Source: Candidatus Acetothermia bacterium
GTDB taxonomy: Bacteria; Bipolaricaulota; Bipolaricaulia; RBG-16-55-9; JANLFV01
Reading direction: 5' to 3'
NCBI GenBank assembly: GCA_024653345.1
Contig: JANLFV010000001.1
Coordinates: 271,342-335,341, forward strand
Length of the DNA: 64,000 nucleotides
Part shown: positions 53,910 to 62,513 of the stretch, piece by piece
How positions within the stretch are numbered: position 1 is the first letter of the stretch
Layout of the letters: each line of letters begins with the position of its first letter
The notes under the pieces: generated by a model
What the model was told of the DNA's origin: nothing
Database searches by the model: none
The model's input: only the letters and a program-made list of their open reading frames with translations
Position numbers and translations under genes: made by a program

Positions 53910-53946
53910 CCCCTCACCCTCCCCTCTCCCGCGCCGGGGAGAGGGG
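53910..53946. repeat. REP-like hairpin before the carbamate kinase gene
   Basis: CCCCCTCACCC core followed by a CCCCTCTCCC...GGGGAGAGGGG stem (53921-53930 with 53936-53946). Third copy of the repeat type in this cluster, about 80 bp upstream of the carbamate kinase start. Confidence 0.6.
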
Positions 53947-53999
53947 GGAAGCATAAGTCTTCAGCAGTATTTGACGAAGAACCAAAGCGCGCTGTCTTG

Positions 54000-54443
54000 C
54001 TAGCGCCCGCGATTACCGCGCCCAGTCTTAATCGTGGTGACCACTTTGGGTTGTTCCCTGCACACCGCATACCTTTTTATCTTCTCAAAAGTCTCAATCT
54101 GTTTCCATGTTAATCCCCTTCCTGAGTCGATGTCTTTTAAGAAACTTTTGATGATACTGGTCTCATTTTGATAAAGCCAGGCTTTATACTTTTCCAGCAG
54201 AGATGTAAGAGCTTCCTTCGCGTCAAGACATAGGACCTCAAACTTCCTTCTCTTGCAGCGTTCGCAAGATAGGTCCAATTGGGAAAGTATACTCTTAGCT
54301 TGGTGGCAGAGGTCTTCTCCAGGCAAAAGCTTCTCACGGAGTCTTTTCCTTACCTCATATAGCTCCGCTACAGGCTGCCGGTGCCGGCAGCAGGGCCATT
54401 GAATGTAGAGCAACTCTCTAAAACGAAAACGCTCTTTCCCCAT
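54000..54443 (-). CDS. Small Cys-containing protein of unknown function
   Basis: About 147 residues from ATG 54443; GGAGGAGG ends 5 nt upstream and decides the start over the frame to 54494. Cysteine pairs WPCCRHRQ and CERCKRRKFEVLC suggest a zinc-binding site. The rest is helical and basic. No family recognised. The gene is AT-richer than its neighbours and sits between the PLP-enzyme part and the carbamoyltransferase part of the cluster, on the same strand, so it may be a regulator or a small insertion. Confidence 0.65.
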   Translation of the reverse strand: MGKERFRFRELLYIQWPCCRHRQPVAELYEVRKRLREKLLPGEDLCHQAKSILSQLDLSCERCKRRKFEVLCLDAKEALTSLLEKYKAWLYQNETSIIKSFLKDIDSGRGLTWKQIETFEKIKRYAVCREQPKVVTTIKTGRGNRGR

Positions 54444-54589
54444 CCTAACCTCCTCCGTCAAGCTATTGTTGCACAACCTGTGGCCCTGTCTCAAGTGGGC
54501 AGTAACCAGTTAGCTGCGGTGCACAGTGAGGGAAGTCCAAGAGAAAGAATCGCTCCTCGCATGACTGCTGTCGCTTCCTTGCAGCTCAC

Positions 54590-56056
54590 CTACTTCCTGA
54601 GCAGCCCCGTCCGCTCGTTGAATTCCGTGATCAACTGGTCAATCTCGTCTACCTGGCGGTGGACCCTCTCCCAGTAGTCGGGGAAGTCGGACCACTGCCG
54701 CTCGAGCTCCTCAGCGGACTTCCCCATCTGCTCCACCCAGGTGAAGTATTTCAGGTTGTGGATCCTCTTCCGGTCGTAGTAAGAGAGCTCGAGCATGTGG
54801 GCGGTCGACTGGCCCAAAAGATACCGGTGGTAGGCGATCGCCGCCTGCTCCCTGGTGTAAGGGCCGTGCTGCTCCCGCAGCTCGCGGAGTCTGGACTCAT
54901 AGAGCTCCATCGAGTCGGTGAAGACCGTGAGGACCACATCCTTCCCGGTGAGCTCGTAGTATTTGGCGAACTTGATCGCCCCGAGGAGGTTCCCCACCGA
55001 GGAGATCCCCAGGAGCGGGAGCTTCTCGATAAGGCTCTCGGACAAGCCCTGCTCGAGGAGATACTCCTGCCCCTGGGGCTCGTTGAAGAGGCGGATCAAT
55101 TGCATACAGTGCTCATCGTCGATGGCGATGACCATATCGGTATTCCGGACATTGTGGATCCAGGGGACATGCTTGTCCCCGATCCCCTCGATCCTGTGGC
55201 TCCCGAAGCCGTTGTAGAGCAGGGTCGGGCACTGGAGGGCCTCGCCCACGGCCAGCTTGCTACTTGGGTAAAGCTCCTTCAGGTAGTCGGCGCTCCCGAG
55301 GGTCCCCGCCGAGCCGGAGGAGAGGACCACCCCGGCATATCTCCCATCCCTCAGCTCGGCCTCGAGGACCTCCGCCATCGCCGGCCCGGTGACGGCGTAG
55401 TGCCAGAGGTGGTTCCCTAGCTCATCGAACTGGTTGAAGATCACCACATCCTTCCGGGTCTGCTTCAGCTCCTTGCACTTCTGGAAGATCTCCCAGACAT
55501 TCGACTCCGTCCCGGGGGTGGCGATCACCTCCCCGGCAATACGGGAGAGCCACTCGAACCGCTCTCTCGACATCCCCTCGGGGAGGATCGCGATCGAATC
55601 GCACCCCAAGAGGTGGGCATTGTAGGCCCCGCCGCGGCAGTAGTTCCCCGTCGAGGGCCAGACGGCCTTCTGCGAGGTCGGGTCGAACTGGCCGGTCACG
55701 AGCCTTGGGACGAGGCAGCCGAAGGTGGCCCCGACCTTGTGCGAGCCGGTGGGGAACCACTTCCCCACTGGACCGATGATCCGGGCTTCGATACCCGTGA
55801 GCTCTTTAGGGATCTCTAGGTAATTGACGCCGTTGAAGAGCCCGCCGTGCTCGAGCGGCTCGTTCTTCCAGGTGATCCGGAAGAGGTTCAATGGATGGAG
55901 GTCCCAAAGCCCGAGGGCTTTGAGCCCCTCTTTGATCTTCGCCGGGATCAAGGCGGGGTCCCGCATCTGAGCGAAGGTGGGAATGATGATCCCCCGCTCC
56001 CGGGCCCGCTCGACCGCCCGCCGGAGCCGCTCTTCGTTCATCGACAGGTCGATCAT
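54590..56056 (-). CDS. Fold-type II PLP enzyme (cysteine-synthase/CBS-like), cluster-specific
   Basis: 488 residues, longer than cysteine synthase. The PLP lysine is Lys107 in GSHKVGA; PSTGNY at 134-139 is the substrate loop and SSGSAGTLGS at 246-255 the phosphate-binding glycine loop. The about 100-residue C-terminal helical extension (YHRYLLGQSTAHMLELSYYDRKR) is not found in standard cysteine synthases. ATG overlaps the preceding stop (ATGA), with GGAGGGG upstream. By position it could be an amino-acid ammonia-lyase, e.g. acting on a diamino acid like E. coli YgeX, but it is not closely similar to YgeX, and the reaction is inference. Confidence 0.85.
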   Translation of the reverse strand: MIDLSMNEERLRRAVERARERGIIIPTFAQMRDPALIPAKIKEGLKALGLWDLHPLNLFRITWKNEPLEHGGLFNGVNYLEIPKELTGIEARIIGPVGKWFPTGSHKVGATFGCLVPRLVTGQFDPTSQKAVWPSTGNYCRGGAYNAHLLGCDSIAILPEGMSRERFEWLSRIAGEVIATPGTESNVWEIFQKCKELKQTRKDVVIFNQFDELGNHLWHYAVTGPAMAEVLEAELRDGRYAGVVLSSGSAGTLGSADYLKELYPSSKLAVGEALQCPTLLYNGFGSHRIEGIGDKHVPWIHNVRNTDMVIAIDDEHCMQLIRLFNEPQGQEYLLEQGLSESLIEKLPLLGISSVGNLLGAIKFAKYYELTGKDVVLTVFTDSMELYESRLRELREQHGPYTREQAAIAYHRYLLGQSTAHMLELSYYDRKRIHNLKYFTWVEQMGKSAEELERQWSDFPDYWERVHRQVDEIDQLITEFNERTGLLRK

Positions 56057-57309
56057 TTCCCCTCCAGTTCCTTCAGGACACGCTCAACATCCTTCATGCT
56101 CGGGCCGATCGGATAGGGCCTTCCCACCACCCGCCGGGCCGCGGCGATGTCCTTCAACCCGCTCCCGGTGATCATGGCCACCACCCGATCGCTCTTGCTC
56201 AGTCGGCCCTGCTCGGCCAGCAGGCGGAAGCCGGCGTAGGCCGCGGCGGCCGCGGGCTCGGCGAAGACACCAGTCCGCTTGGCCAGCTCGCCGATGGCCT
56301 CGAGGATCTCCCGATCGCTCACCGAGATGAAGAAGCCCCTGGCCGCATGGATGTATTTCACGGCCTTGACGATGTCCCGCGGCTTCCCCACGGCGATGCT
56401 GTCCGCAAGGGTCTTGGCCTCCTGGTCCTCGATCGCCACCTCAGCCCCGGTATAGCGCTCGAAGGCCCGCTTGATCGGGGCGGCCCCCTCGGCCTGGACC
56501 CCGATGATCCTGGGGACGGCCTCGATGAAGCCCAACTCCAGGAGGTCATGGAAGCCCTTGTAGACCCCGCTGATCACCGAGCCATCGCCCACGGGGACGA
56601 GGACCAGGTCGGGGACCTCCCAGTCGAGCTGCTCCGCGACCTCCAAGGCCCCGGTCTTCTTCCCCTCGACGAGGTAGGGGTTGATGGCCGCGCTCCGGTT
56701 ATACCAGCCATAGCGCTCGGCGGCCTCGAGGCAGAGGTCGTAGGCCTGGTCGTAGCTCCCCTCGACGGCCAGGACCTTGGCCCCGTAGATGAGGAGCTGG
56801 GCGAGCTTGGCCTCGGGGGCGCTCTTCGGGACGAAGATGATCGTCGTTAACCCGGTATTTGCGGCAAAGCCGGCGAGCGAGCTGGCGGCGTTCCCCGTCG
56901 AGGCGCAAGCGACGACTTTCTTACCTTTCTCCTGGGCCTTGATCACCACGATCGCGCTCGCACGGTCCTTGTAGGAGGCCGTGGGATTCACCCCGTCGTC
57001 CTTGATGTAAAGCTCTTTTACGCCGTATTCCCGAGCGAGGTGATCAAAGCGATAGAGCGGGGTCCAGCCGACCTTCAACGGCTGGATATAGCGCTCGTCC
57101 TCGACCGGGAGGATCGGGAGGTAGCGCCACATCGAGTAGTTCTGGCTCCTCTTCAGCGCCTCCCAGGTGAAGGCCCGCTTGATCTTATCGTAGTCGTAGA
57201 GCACCTCGAGGGTCCCCCGCCGGGGGCCGCACCTCGGGCAGGTGTAATCCAGCTCGGCCGGGTCGTAGACCGAGCCGCAGGAGATACACCTCAAGCCGGC
57301 GACCTTCAC
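56053..57309 (-). CDS. Threonine-synthase-like PLP enzyme with zinc ribbon
   Basis: 418 residues. The N-terminal zinc ribbon has Cys8, Cys11, Cys24 and Cys27; the PLP lysine is Lys114 in NPTASYKDR; ASTGNAA and MITGSGLKD complete the fold. It would be annotated thrC, but another threonine synthase ends at position 245, and this one is translationally coupled to SsnA-like and CBS-like genes (ATGA overlaps at both ends). A catabolic beta-elimination or deamination role is therefore more likely than threonine synthesis. The reaction cannot be fixed from sequence. Confidence 0.85.
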   Translation of the reverse strand: MKVAGLRCISCGSVYDPAELDYTCPRCGPRRGTLEVLYDYDKIKRAFTWEALKRSQNYSMWRYLPILPVEDERYIQPLKVGWTPLYRFDHLAREYGVKELYIKDDGVNPTASYKDRASAIVVIKAQEKGKKVVACASTGNAASSLAGFAANTGLTTIIFVPKSAPEAKLAQLLIYGAKVLAVEGSYDQAYDLCLEAAERYGWYNRSAAINPYLVEGKKTGALEVAEQLDWEVPDLVLVPVGDGSVISGVYKGFHDLLELGFIEAVPRIIGVQAEGAAPIKRAFERYTGAEVAIEDQEAKTLADSIAVGKPRDIVKAVKYIHAARGFFISVSDREILEAIGELAKRTGVFAEPAAAAAYAGFRLLAEQGRLSKSDRVVAMITGSGLKDIAAARRVVGRPYPIGPSMKDVERVLKELEGK

Positions 57310-58646
57310 TTGATCCTCTTCCAGAGCCGCTCCGCCGCCCCCCGGGCCTCGCGATAGGCGGCCTCCTCATCAACCCCCAGAATCCGCCGATCCTTCATCA
57401 CAACCCTGCCGTCCACGATCGCGGTCAGCACCCGCGGGTTCCCCACCAAGCCGAAGAGGAGGTGGCCCATGAGGTTCCCTTCGGTTAGCGGCGTGGGCGG
57501 GAGGTAGTCAACGATGATCAGGTCGGCCTGGTAGCCCGGCCTGATCTTGCCGACCTCGACCCCGAAGAGCCGCTTGACGATGGCGTAGTTGTTCTCGAAG
57601 AAGACCTTATGGGCCAGGTCGAAGCCCATCGCCTTGGGGTCCCGGCGCGCGAGCTTGTGGACCAAGGTCATCGCCCGGAGGTCCGAGAGCATCTCATACC
57701 CGAAGCCGTCGTTCCCCAGGCCCACCAGGATGCCTTTGTTCAGCATCCCCGGGATGTCTGCGACCCCTACGGCGTTATTCATGTTCGACTGGGGATTATG
57801 GACCAGGATCGCGCCCGCCTCGGCTAAGATGGCCTTCTCGTTCTCGTCGAGGTGGACCCCGTGGGCCAGGACGGTCTTGTCATTCAAGATCCCCAGGTCC
57901 CGGAGCCGCTCCACGACCCTCTTCTTGTAGCGCTTGAGCGAATCCTCCTGGTCCTCCGGCCCCTCGGCGAGATGGATATGGAAACCGGCCTCGCGGTCGC
58001 CCAGCTCGCGCTTGAGCCGCTTAAGGGTCTCATCCGAGAGGGTAAAGGAGGCATGGAGGCCGATGAGGGCGCTCAAGCGGTCGTCCCCCTCGGCCTGGGC
58101 ATAGTCGAAGAACTCGATGTTCTCGGCGATCCCCTCCCGGGCCCGCTCGGGCCCGTCCCGGTCGGAGGTCTCGTAGCAGAGCGAAGCCCTCAGCCCCAGC
58201 TCATCGACCACGGCCCGCTTGATGGCCTTGAGGCTCCCGCGGATGCTGTTGGGGCTCGCATGGTGGTCCAAGATCGTAGTGACCCCACTCTTGATGAACT
58301 CGATCCCCCCGATCAAAGCGCTGTAGTAGATCCTCTCTTGATCGAGGGCCTTGTCCAGCCGCCACCAGAACTGCTCCAGGATCTCGCCAAACCTTTTCGG
58401 AGAGACCCCGGGGAGGGCCAGCCCCCGCGCCAGGGCGCTATACAGGTGGGTATGGGCGCAGACGAAGCCGGGGAGGAGCAATCGTCCCTTGACGTCGATG
58501 GCCTCGGCCCCTTTTGGCGGCTTCGGGCGGTCGCCCATCTTCCCGACCCGGGCGATCTTATCCCCCTCGATGAGGACGAAGCCGTCCTCGATCAGTCCGG
58601 CCCCGTTGGTCCAGATCCTTGCGTGCTCGATCAGGATGGCCTTCAT
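57306..58646 (-). CDS. ssnA: SsnA-type amidohydrolase
   Basis: 446 residues, aligning along its full length with E. coli SsnA: AHTHLYSALARGL (metal His65, His67), FWWRLDKALDQERIYYSALI, VTTILDHHASPNSIRGSLKA, GFHIHLAEG, LAHGVHL, VHNPQSNMNN and LGNDGFG (metal Asp). SsnA belongs to the TRZ/ATZ amidohydrolases and lies in the E. coli cluster linked to anaerobic purine breakdown. It should hydrolyse a cyclic amidine or amide ring. It overlaps the LLM gene by 1 nt and the threonine-synthase-like gene by 4 nt. Confidence 0.9.
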   Translation of the reverse strand: MKAILIEHARIWTNGAGLIEDGFVLIEGDKIARVGKMGDRPKPPKGAEAIDVKGRLLLPGFVCAHTHLYSALARGLALPGVSPKRFGEILEQFWWRLDKALDQERIYYSALIGGIEFIKSGVTTILDHHASPNSIRGSLKAIKRAVVDELGLRASLCYETSDRDGPERAREGIAENIEFFDYAQAEGDDRLSALIGLHASFTLSDETLKRLKRELGDREAGFHIHLAEGPEDQEDSLKRYKKRVVERLRDLGILNDKTVLAHGVHLDENEKAILAEAGAILVHNPQSNMNNAVGVADIPGMLNKGILVGLGNDGFGYEMLSDLRAMTLVHKLARRDPKAMGFDLAHKVFFENNYAIVKRLFGVEVGKIRPGYQADLIIVDYLPPTPLTEGNLMGHLLFGLVGNPRVLTAIVDGRVVMKDRRILGVDEEAAYREARGAAERLWKRIK

Positions 58647-59656
58647 CAGCTATACCCCTCGGCGAAGGTGTCGATCATCAGCCGGACATCGTCCCCCAGG
58701 GGGTAGAGGATCGGGCAGGTGCAGCCTCTCTTTACATACTCGCGGACCTTGGCCCGGCAGTCCTCCGGCGTCCCCGAGGCGGTGATCCGCTCCACCAGGT
58801 CCTCGGGCACATACTTCATCGCCCGATGGACCTGCTCCCTTGTGGCCGGCCAGCCGAGGATCGACTGGATCTTCCTCACCACCTCTTCCTTTACCCCGCT
58901 CGCCTTGGCGATGTGCGGCTGCTGGGCCAGGTATTGGGTCAATAGCTCTTTAGCGTTCTCGATCGCTCGCTCGCGGTCGTGGTCCACCGAGCAGACGACG
59001 AGCTGGGGGCGATCGATCTCCTCCAGAGTCCGGCCGGCCCTTCTCGCCCCCTTCTCGAGGTGCTCGAGCGCCAGGTCGTTGTATTCCGGGGGGACGCAGT
59101 AGTTCAAAAGGACCCCATCGGCGATCTCGCCCGCGAGCTCCATCATCTTGAAGCCCGTGGCCCCGATGTAGATCGGGACCTTCCGCGGCGAGCGGTCGCC
59201 GTGGACGATGTCGATCTCGATCTCCCGGACCTTCACGAACTCGCCCTGGTAGGTGACCTTCTCCATATTCAGCAGCTTCTTGAGGACGGTCACGACCTCC
59301 CGCATCGCCGTCAAGGGCTTCTTCCGCTCGATCCCCACCTGCGAGGCCAGCGGGTCCCACCAGGCCCCGATCCCGCACATCACCCTTCCCGGGGCGAGGT
59401 CATCCAGGGTCACGAAGGTCGAGGCGATCAGCCCGACATTCCTGGTCCAGTTGTTGATCACCCCGGTCCCGACCTTGATCCGCTCGGTCACGGCCGCGAA
59501 GGCCGCGATCGGGACGACCGCGTCCCGGACGAGCCTCGATTCGGCCTGCCAGACGGCCTCGAACCCCTTCTTCTCGGCATACTTGACATACTCCATCCCA
59601 TCCCGCAGGGGATGCTTGTCCTGGAGATAGAGCGCCACCCGATCCTGCCCCGCCAT
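58646..59656 (-). CDS. F420-type LLM-class oxidoreductase
   Basis: 336 residues from ATG 59656 (GGAGG 9 nt upstream); the longer frame is untranslated leader. The TIM-barrel LLM pattern resembles F420-dependent 5,10-methylene-H4MPT reductases: [59 protein letters not shown] and [21 protein letters not shown]. Cofactor (F420 or FMN) cannot be assigned with certainty. As the first gene of the cluster, translationally coupled to SsnA, it may carry out a redox step on the heterocyclic substrate; this is inference. Confidence 0.88.
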   Translation of the reverse strand: MAGQDRVALYLQDKHPLRDGMEYVKYAEKKGFEAVWQAESRLVRDAVVPIAAFAAVTERIKVGTGVINNWTRNVGLIASTFVTLDDLAPGRVMCGIGAWWDPLASQVGIERKKPLTAMREVVTVLKKLLNMEKVTYQGEFVKVREIEIDIVHGDRSPRKVPIYIGATGFKMMELAGEIADGVLLNYCVPPEYNDLALEHLEKGARRAGRTLEEIDRPQLVVCSVDHDRERAIENAKELLTQYLAQQPHIAKASGVKEEVVRKIQSILGWPATREQVHRAMKYVPEDLVERITASGTPEDCRAKVREYVKRGCTCPILYPLGDDVRLMIDTFAEGYS

Positions 59657-59687
59657 AATCCTGAACCTCCTTCCTCCGAAGCATCCC

Positions 59688-59716
59688 ATTATAGGCTTCC
59701 GAGCTTTCCCGGACAA
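59688..59716 (-). promoter_or_regulatory. Promoter of the LLM-SsnA-PLP operon
   Basis: Minus strand TTGTCC (59716-59711), 17 bp, TATAAT (59693-59688). Leader about 25 nt, containing GGAGG. Confidence 0.65.
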
Positions 59717-59862
59717 TCGGCCGCGGCCTGTAAGCGACAGCCGCGCGCCGGTGCTGGCGTCGCCAGTGGGAGTTCTCCCCGGCGAGGCCTCCGTGCGCCG
59801 CAAACTGCGCAGACGCTGCCCCATAGGTTGCAAGATGCGGCCTCGAGCAGTGGCATTCTACT

Positions 59863-59891
59863 TTGTCGGCCTCTGTCGAAGGTGCTATATT
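59863..59891 (+). promoter_or_regulatory. Promoter upstream of the 60.1-kb membrane protein
   Basis: TTGTCG (59863-59868), 17 bp, TATATT (59886-59891). It would give a leader of about 250 nt before GTG 60151. The leader holds no convincing gene; most of the 494-bp gap 59657-60150 is this leader or untranscribed DNA. Confidence 0.5.
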
Positions 59892-60150
59892 ACTGCCAGT
59901 TAAGGCTCTCTACAGCTCTGATGGACGCCCGGCCGGTCTCGAGCGAGCTGGCGAGGGGTTCGTCCCCCGGGACGAGCACTGCTTTGGCCCTGAGAGGAGG
60001 GGAGCGCCTCATCGCGCTCTAGGTCGAGGGGTGGCGACACGAAAGCGGGACCACAACGGCGACTTCGACGGCCAACGGCAGAAGCCTGTCCTGGTGAAGA
60101 TCGTCGGCGAGTGAGCCCAGGAGCCGAAAGGAAGAGAAGGGGCTTCGAGA

Positions 60151-60717
60151 GTGAAGAGGCTCTTGCTGCGGCTCGGCGAGGTCACGAACATCGCCGCCAT
60201 CCTGGTGACGATCGCCTCCTTGTTCGCTTCAGTCTGCTGGATAACCTCAGGCAGGGCCGGGGGCGCCTCCGGCGACCTCAAGACCGCGGCCCTCGGCTTC
60301 ATGATCCTGCGTCTGGAGGCAGCGACGGCGGCCTCCTCGGCCCTGGTCCAGGCTCAGTCATACCTGACACAGGCGAGCATGTATTACGCCAGGGCGGACG
60401 CTGCCGACGATGAGGAGCTGAAGTCTTACTTGAACCAGCTGGGGGACCAATCGCTGGAGATGCCCAACTTCCAGGCCTCCCTGGCTAAAGAGGAGGAAGC
60501 GAAGGCACAGTCATACTATGACAAATATGCGGAGGCCTTGGAGTCGGCAGCGCGGTGGGCTAGAGTAGCTGATCGGCGCTCAACGGGCGCACTCATCTTC
60601 AATGTCTCTGCCATCCTCGCCTCCTGCGCGGTCCTCTTTAAGCGGAGAGGGCTGCTATACGCATTCATCCCGGTCTTCCTCCTCGGCTGCTCCTATCTGG
60701 TGAGTTCGCTCCTCTGA
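60151..60717 (+). CDS. Membrane protein, DUF4337-like
   Basis: 188 residues from GTG 60151. One N-terminal membrane segment (IAAILVTIASLFASVCWI), a soluble helical middle with coiled-coil character (LMILRLEAATAAS; EEEAKAQSYYDKYAEALE) and two C-terminal membrane segments (GALIFNVSAILASCAVLF; LLYAFIPVFLLGCSYLV). This topology and the Tyr/Lys-rich middle resemble DUF4337 proteins. Function unknown. The start codon is uncertain because no strong Shine-Dalgarno site is present. Confidence 0.65.
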   Translation: MKRLLLRLGEVTNIAAILVTIASLFASVCWITSGRAGGASGDLKTAALGFMILRLEAATAASSALVQAQSYLTQASMYYARADAADDEELKSYLNQLGDQSLEMPNFQASLAKEEEAKAQSYYDKYAEALESAARWARVADRRSTGALIFNVSAILASCAVLFKRRGLLYAFIPVFLLGCSYLVSSLL

Positions 60718-60828
60718 GGCCTGCCAAGGGTCCGAGTGCCCTGAAAGACCCTGCTTAAGGGACGGACTCGTTAGGCCGGACTGCTGGGAGGCGGGCCTAC
60801 GCAATCCTCATGAGATGAGAGTGGCAGC

Positions 60829-60858
60829 TTGACCGGTCCTCATCCATCGGGCTATGTT
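60829..60858 (+). promoter_or_regulatory. Promoter of the CrtI-like oxidoreductase gene
   Basis: TTGACC (60829-60834), 18 bp, TATGTT (60853-60858); AGGAGG follows before ATG 60891. Confidence 0.5.
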
Positions 60859-60890
60859 CTATGGAGGCGCGCCTACGAGGAGGTGCAACG

Positions 60891-62378
60891 ATGGAGAAGT
60901 CGATCACCATCATCGGGGCGGGGATCGCCGGGCTGGCCGCCGGCTGCTACGGGCGGATGAACGGCTACCGGACGAAGATCTTCGAGATGCACACTCTGCC
61001 CGGCGGGCTCTGCACGGCCTGGAAGCGCCAGGATTACACGATCGACCTGTGCATCCACTGGCTGGTCGGCTCGAAGCCCGGCGCGGTCTTCCACCGCATC
61101 TGGGAGGAGCTCGGGGCAGTCCAGGGCCGGCAATTTGTGAACGCGGAAGAGTTCATGCGCTACGAGGACCCAAGCGGCAAGACTCTCACTCTTTACTGCG
61201 ACATCGACCGGCTGGAAGAGCACATGCTCGAGCTCGCGCCCGAGGATCGCGAGGCTATTCGCGAGCTCACCGGTGGCATCCGGGCCTGCCTCGGGCTGGA
61301 GATGCCGCTCGACCTCGAGGGGGTTGGTGAGCGGCTGAAGTTCTTCCTTAGGGTGATGCCGAAATACCTCCGGCTCGGGCGGTGGCAGCGGCAGTCGGCC
61401 CGGGAGTTCGTGGCCAAGTTCAAGAATCCCTTGATCCGGAAGGGGCTCCTCGCGGCCTGGCCGCCGGCCTTCCCCATGACCTTCCTGCTCATGACCTTCG
61501 CCTGGCTCGATGAGAAGAACGCCGGCTATCCCGTCGGCGGGTCTTTGGAGTTCGCCCGGTCAATCGAGAAGCGCTACCGCGACCTGGGGGGCGAGATCAG
61601 CTACAACAGCCGGGTCACGAAAGTGCTCGTGGAGCAAGATCGCGCGGTGGGGGTCCGCCTGGCCGACGGGAGCGAGCATCGCGCCGACTACGTCATCTCC
61701 GCCGCCGACGGACACACGACGATCTTCGAGCTGCTTGAGAGGAAGTATCTGGACGAGAAGATCAAGGGCTACTATGAGAAGCTGCCCCTCTTCCCCGCGC
61801 TCGTCTTCATCGGCCTGGGGGTGAACCGCTCCTTCCCCGAGATCCCGCACCTGGTGTCGGGGCTGGTCCTCGAGCTTCCCGAGCCGGTCAAACTGGGAGA
61901 CCGCGAGCATGGTTCGCTCATGGTCCGCATCCACAATGTCGATCCGACCCTGGCCCCGCCGGGGAAGACGGTGCTCACGGTGATGCTCCCCTCCGACCTG
62001 GCCTATTGGGAGGAGCTGCGCAAGGACCAGGCGCGATACCAGGCCGAGAAGGAGCGGATCGCCGATGAGGTGATCGCCCTGCTCGACCGGCGGTTCCCCG
62101 GCCTCGCGGCTCAGGTGGAGGTGCGCGATGTAGCGACGCCCTCGACCTTCGTCCGCTACACCGGGAACTGGCAGGGGAGCTTCGAGGGCTGGATGGTCAC
62201 CCCGCAGACCTGGAACATCAGGATGAACAAGACGCTCCCGGGCCTGGCGAACTTCTACATGGCCGGGCAGTGGGTCGAGCCGGGCGGGGGCCTCCCGCCG
62301 GCCGCCGCATCGGGACGGGGCGTGATCAAGATGATCTGCAAGAATGACGGGAGGAGGTTTCTTACCACAGTGCCGTAG
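60891..62378 (+). CDS. FAD-dependent phytoene-desaturase-like oxidoreductase
   Basis: About 495 residues from ATG 60891, preceded by GAGGAGG; ATG 60861 would add ten unlikely residues. The Rossmann FAD motif IIGAGIAGLAAGCYG is followed by LPGGLCTAW. The C-terminal AGQWVEPGGGLPPAAASGRG is the second FAD contact of the CrtI/retinol-saturase family. Members desaturate, isomerise or reduce isoprenoids. No carotenoid genes are nearby, so the substrate is open; a lipid or polyprenyl reductase is equally possible. Confidence 0.88.
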   Translation: MEKSITIIGAGIAGLAAGCYGRMNGYRTKIFEMHTLPGGLCTAWKRQDYTIDLCIHWLVGSKPGAVFHRIWEELGAVQGRQFVNAEEFMRYEDPSGKTLTLYCDIDRLEEHMLELAPEDREAIRELTGGIRACLGLEMPLDLEGVGERLKFFLRVMPKYLRLGRWQRQSAREFVAKFKNPLIRKGLLAAWPPAFPMTFLLMTFAWLDEKNAGYPVGGSLEFARSIEKRYRDLGGEISYNSRVTKVLVEQDRAVGVRLADGSEHRADYVISAADGHTTIFELLERKYLDEKIKGYYEKLPLFPALVFIGLGVNRSFPEIPHLVSGLVLELPEPVKLGDREHGSLMVRIHNVDPTLAPPGKTVLTVMLPSDLAYWEELRKDQARYQAEKERIADEVIALLDRRFPGLAAQVEVRDVATPSTFVRYTGNWQGSFEGWMVTPQTWNIRMNKTLPGLANFYMAGQWVEPGGGLPPAAASGRGVIKMICKNDGRRFLTTVP

Positions 62379-62513
62379 TGAATGGCCCGAGATTGCACCA
62401 CCTTAGCCTACCAGCGGCTGATCGAACAGGTCATAGGCTGGGCTCGCGGCGAGAGGAGAAGCCATCGCCGATATGCTAAGATGTAGGAGCTCTCGCCGAG
62501 GAGGGAGATCAGG

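Noticed and set aside
51598-53946. CRISPR array
   Set aside because: The three repeats are palindromes separated by whole genes, without regular spacers. No CRISPR array was seen anywhere in the window.
59657-59833. N-terminal extension of the LLM oxidoreductase
   Set aside because: The TATAAT box lies within it, and GGAGG supports ATG 59656.
59863-60114. 83-residue frame in the leader of the 60.1-kb gene
   Set aside because: It begins at the -35 box, upstream of the predicted transcript, and shows no protein-like pattern.
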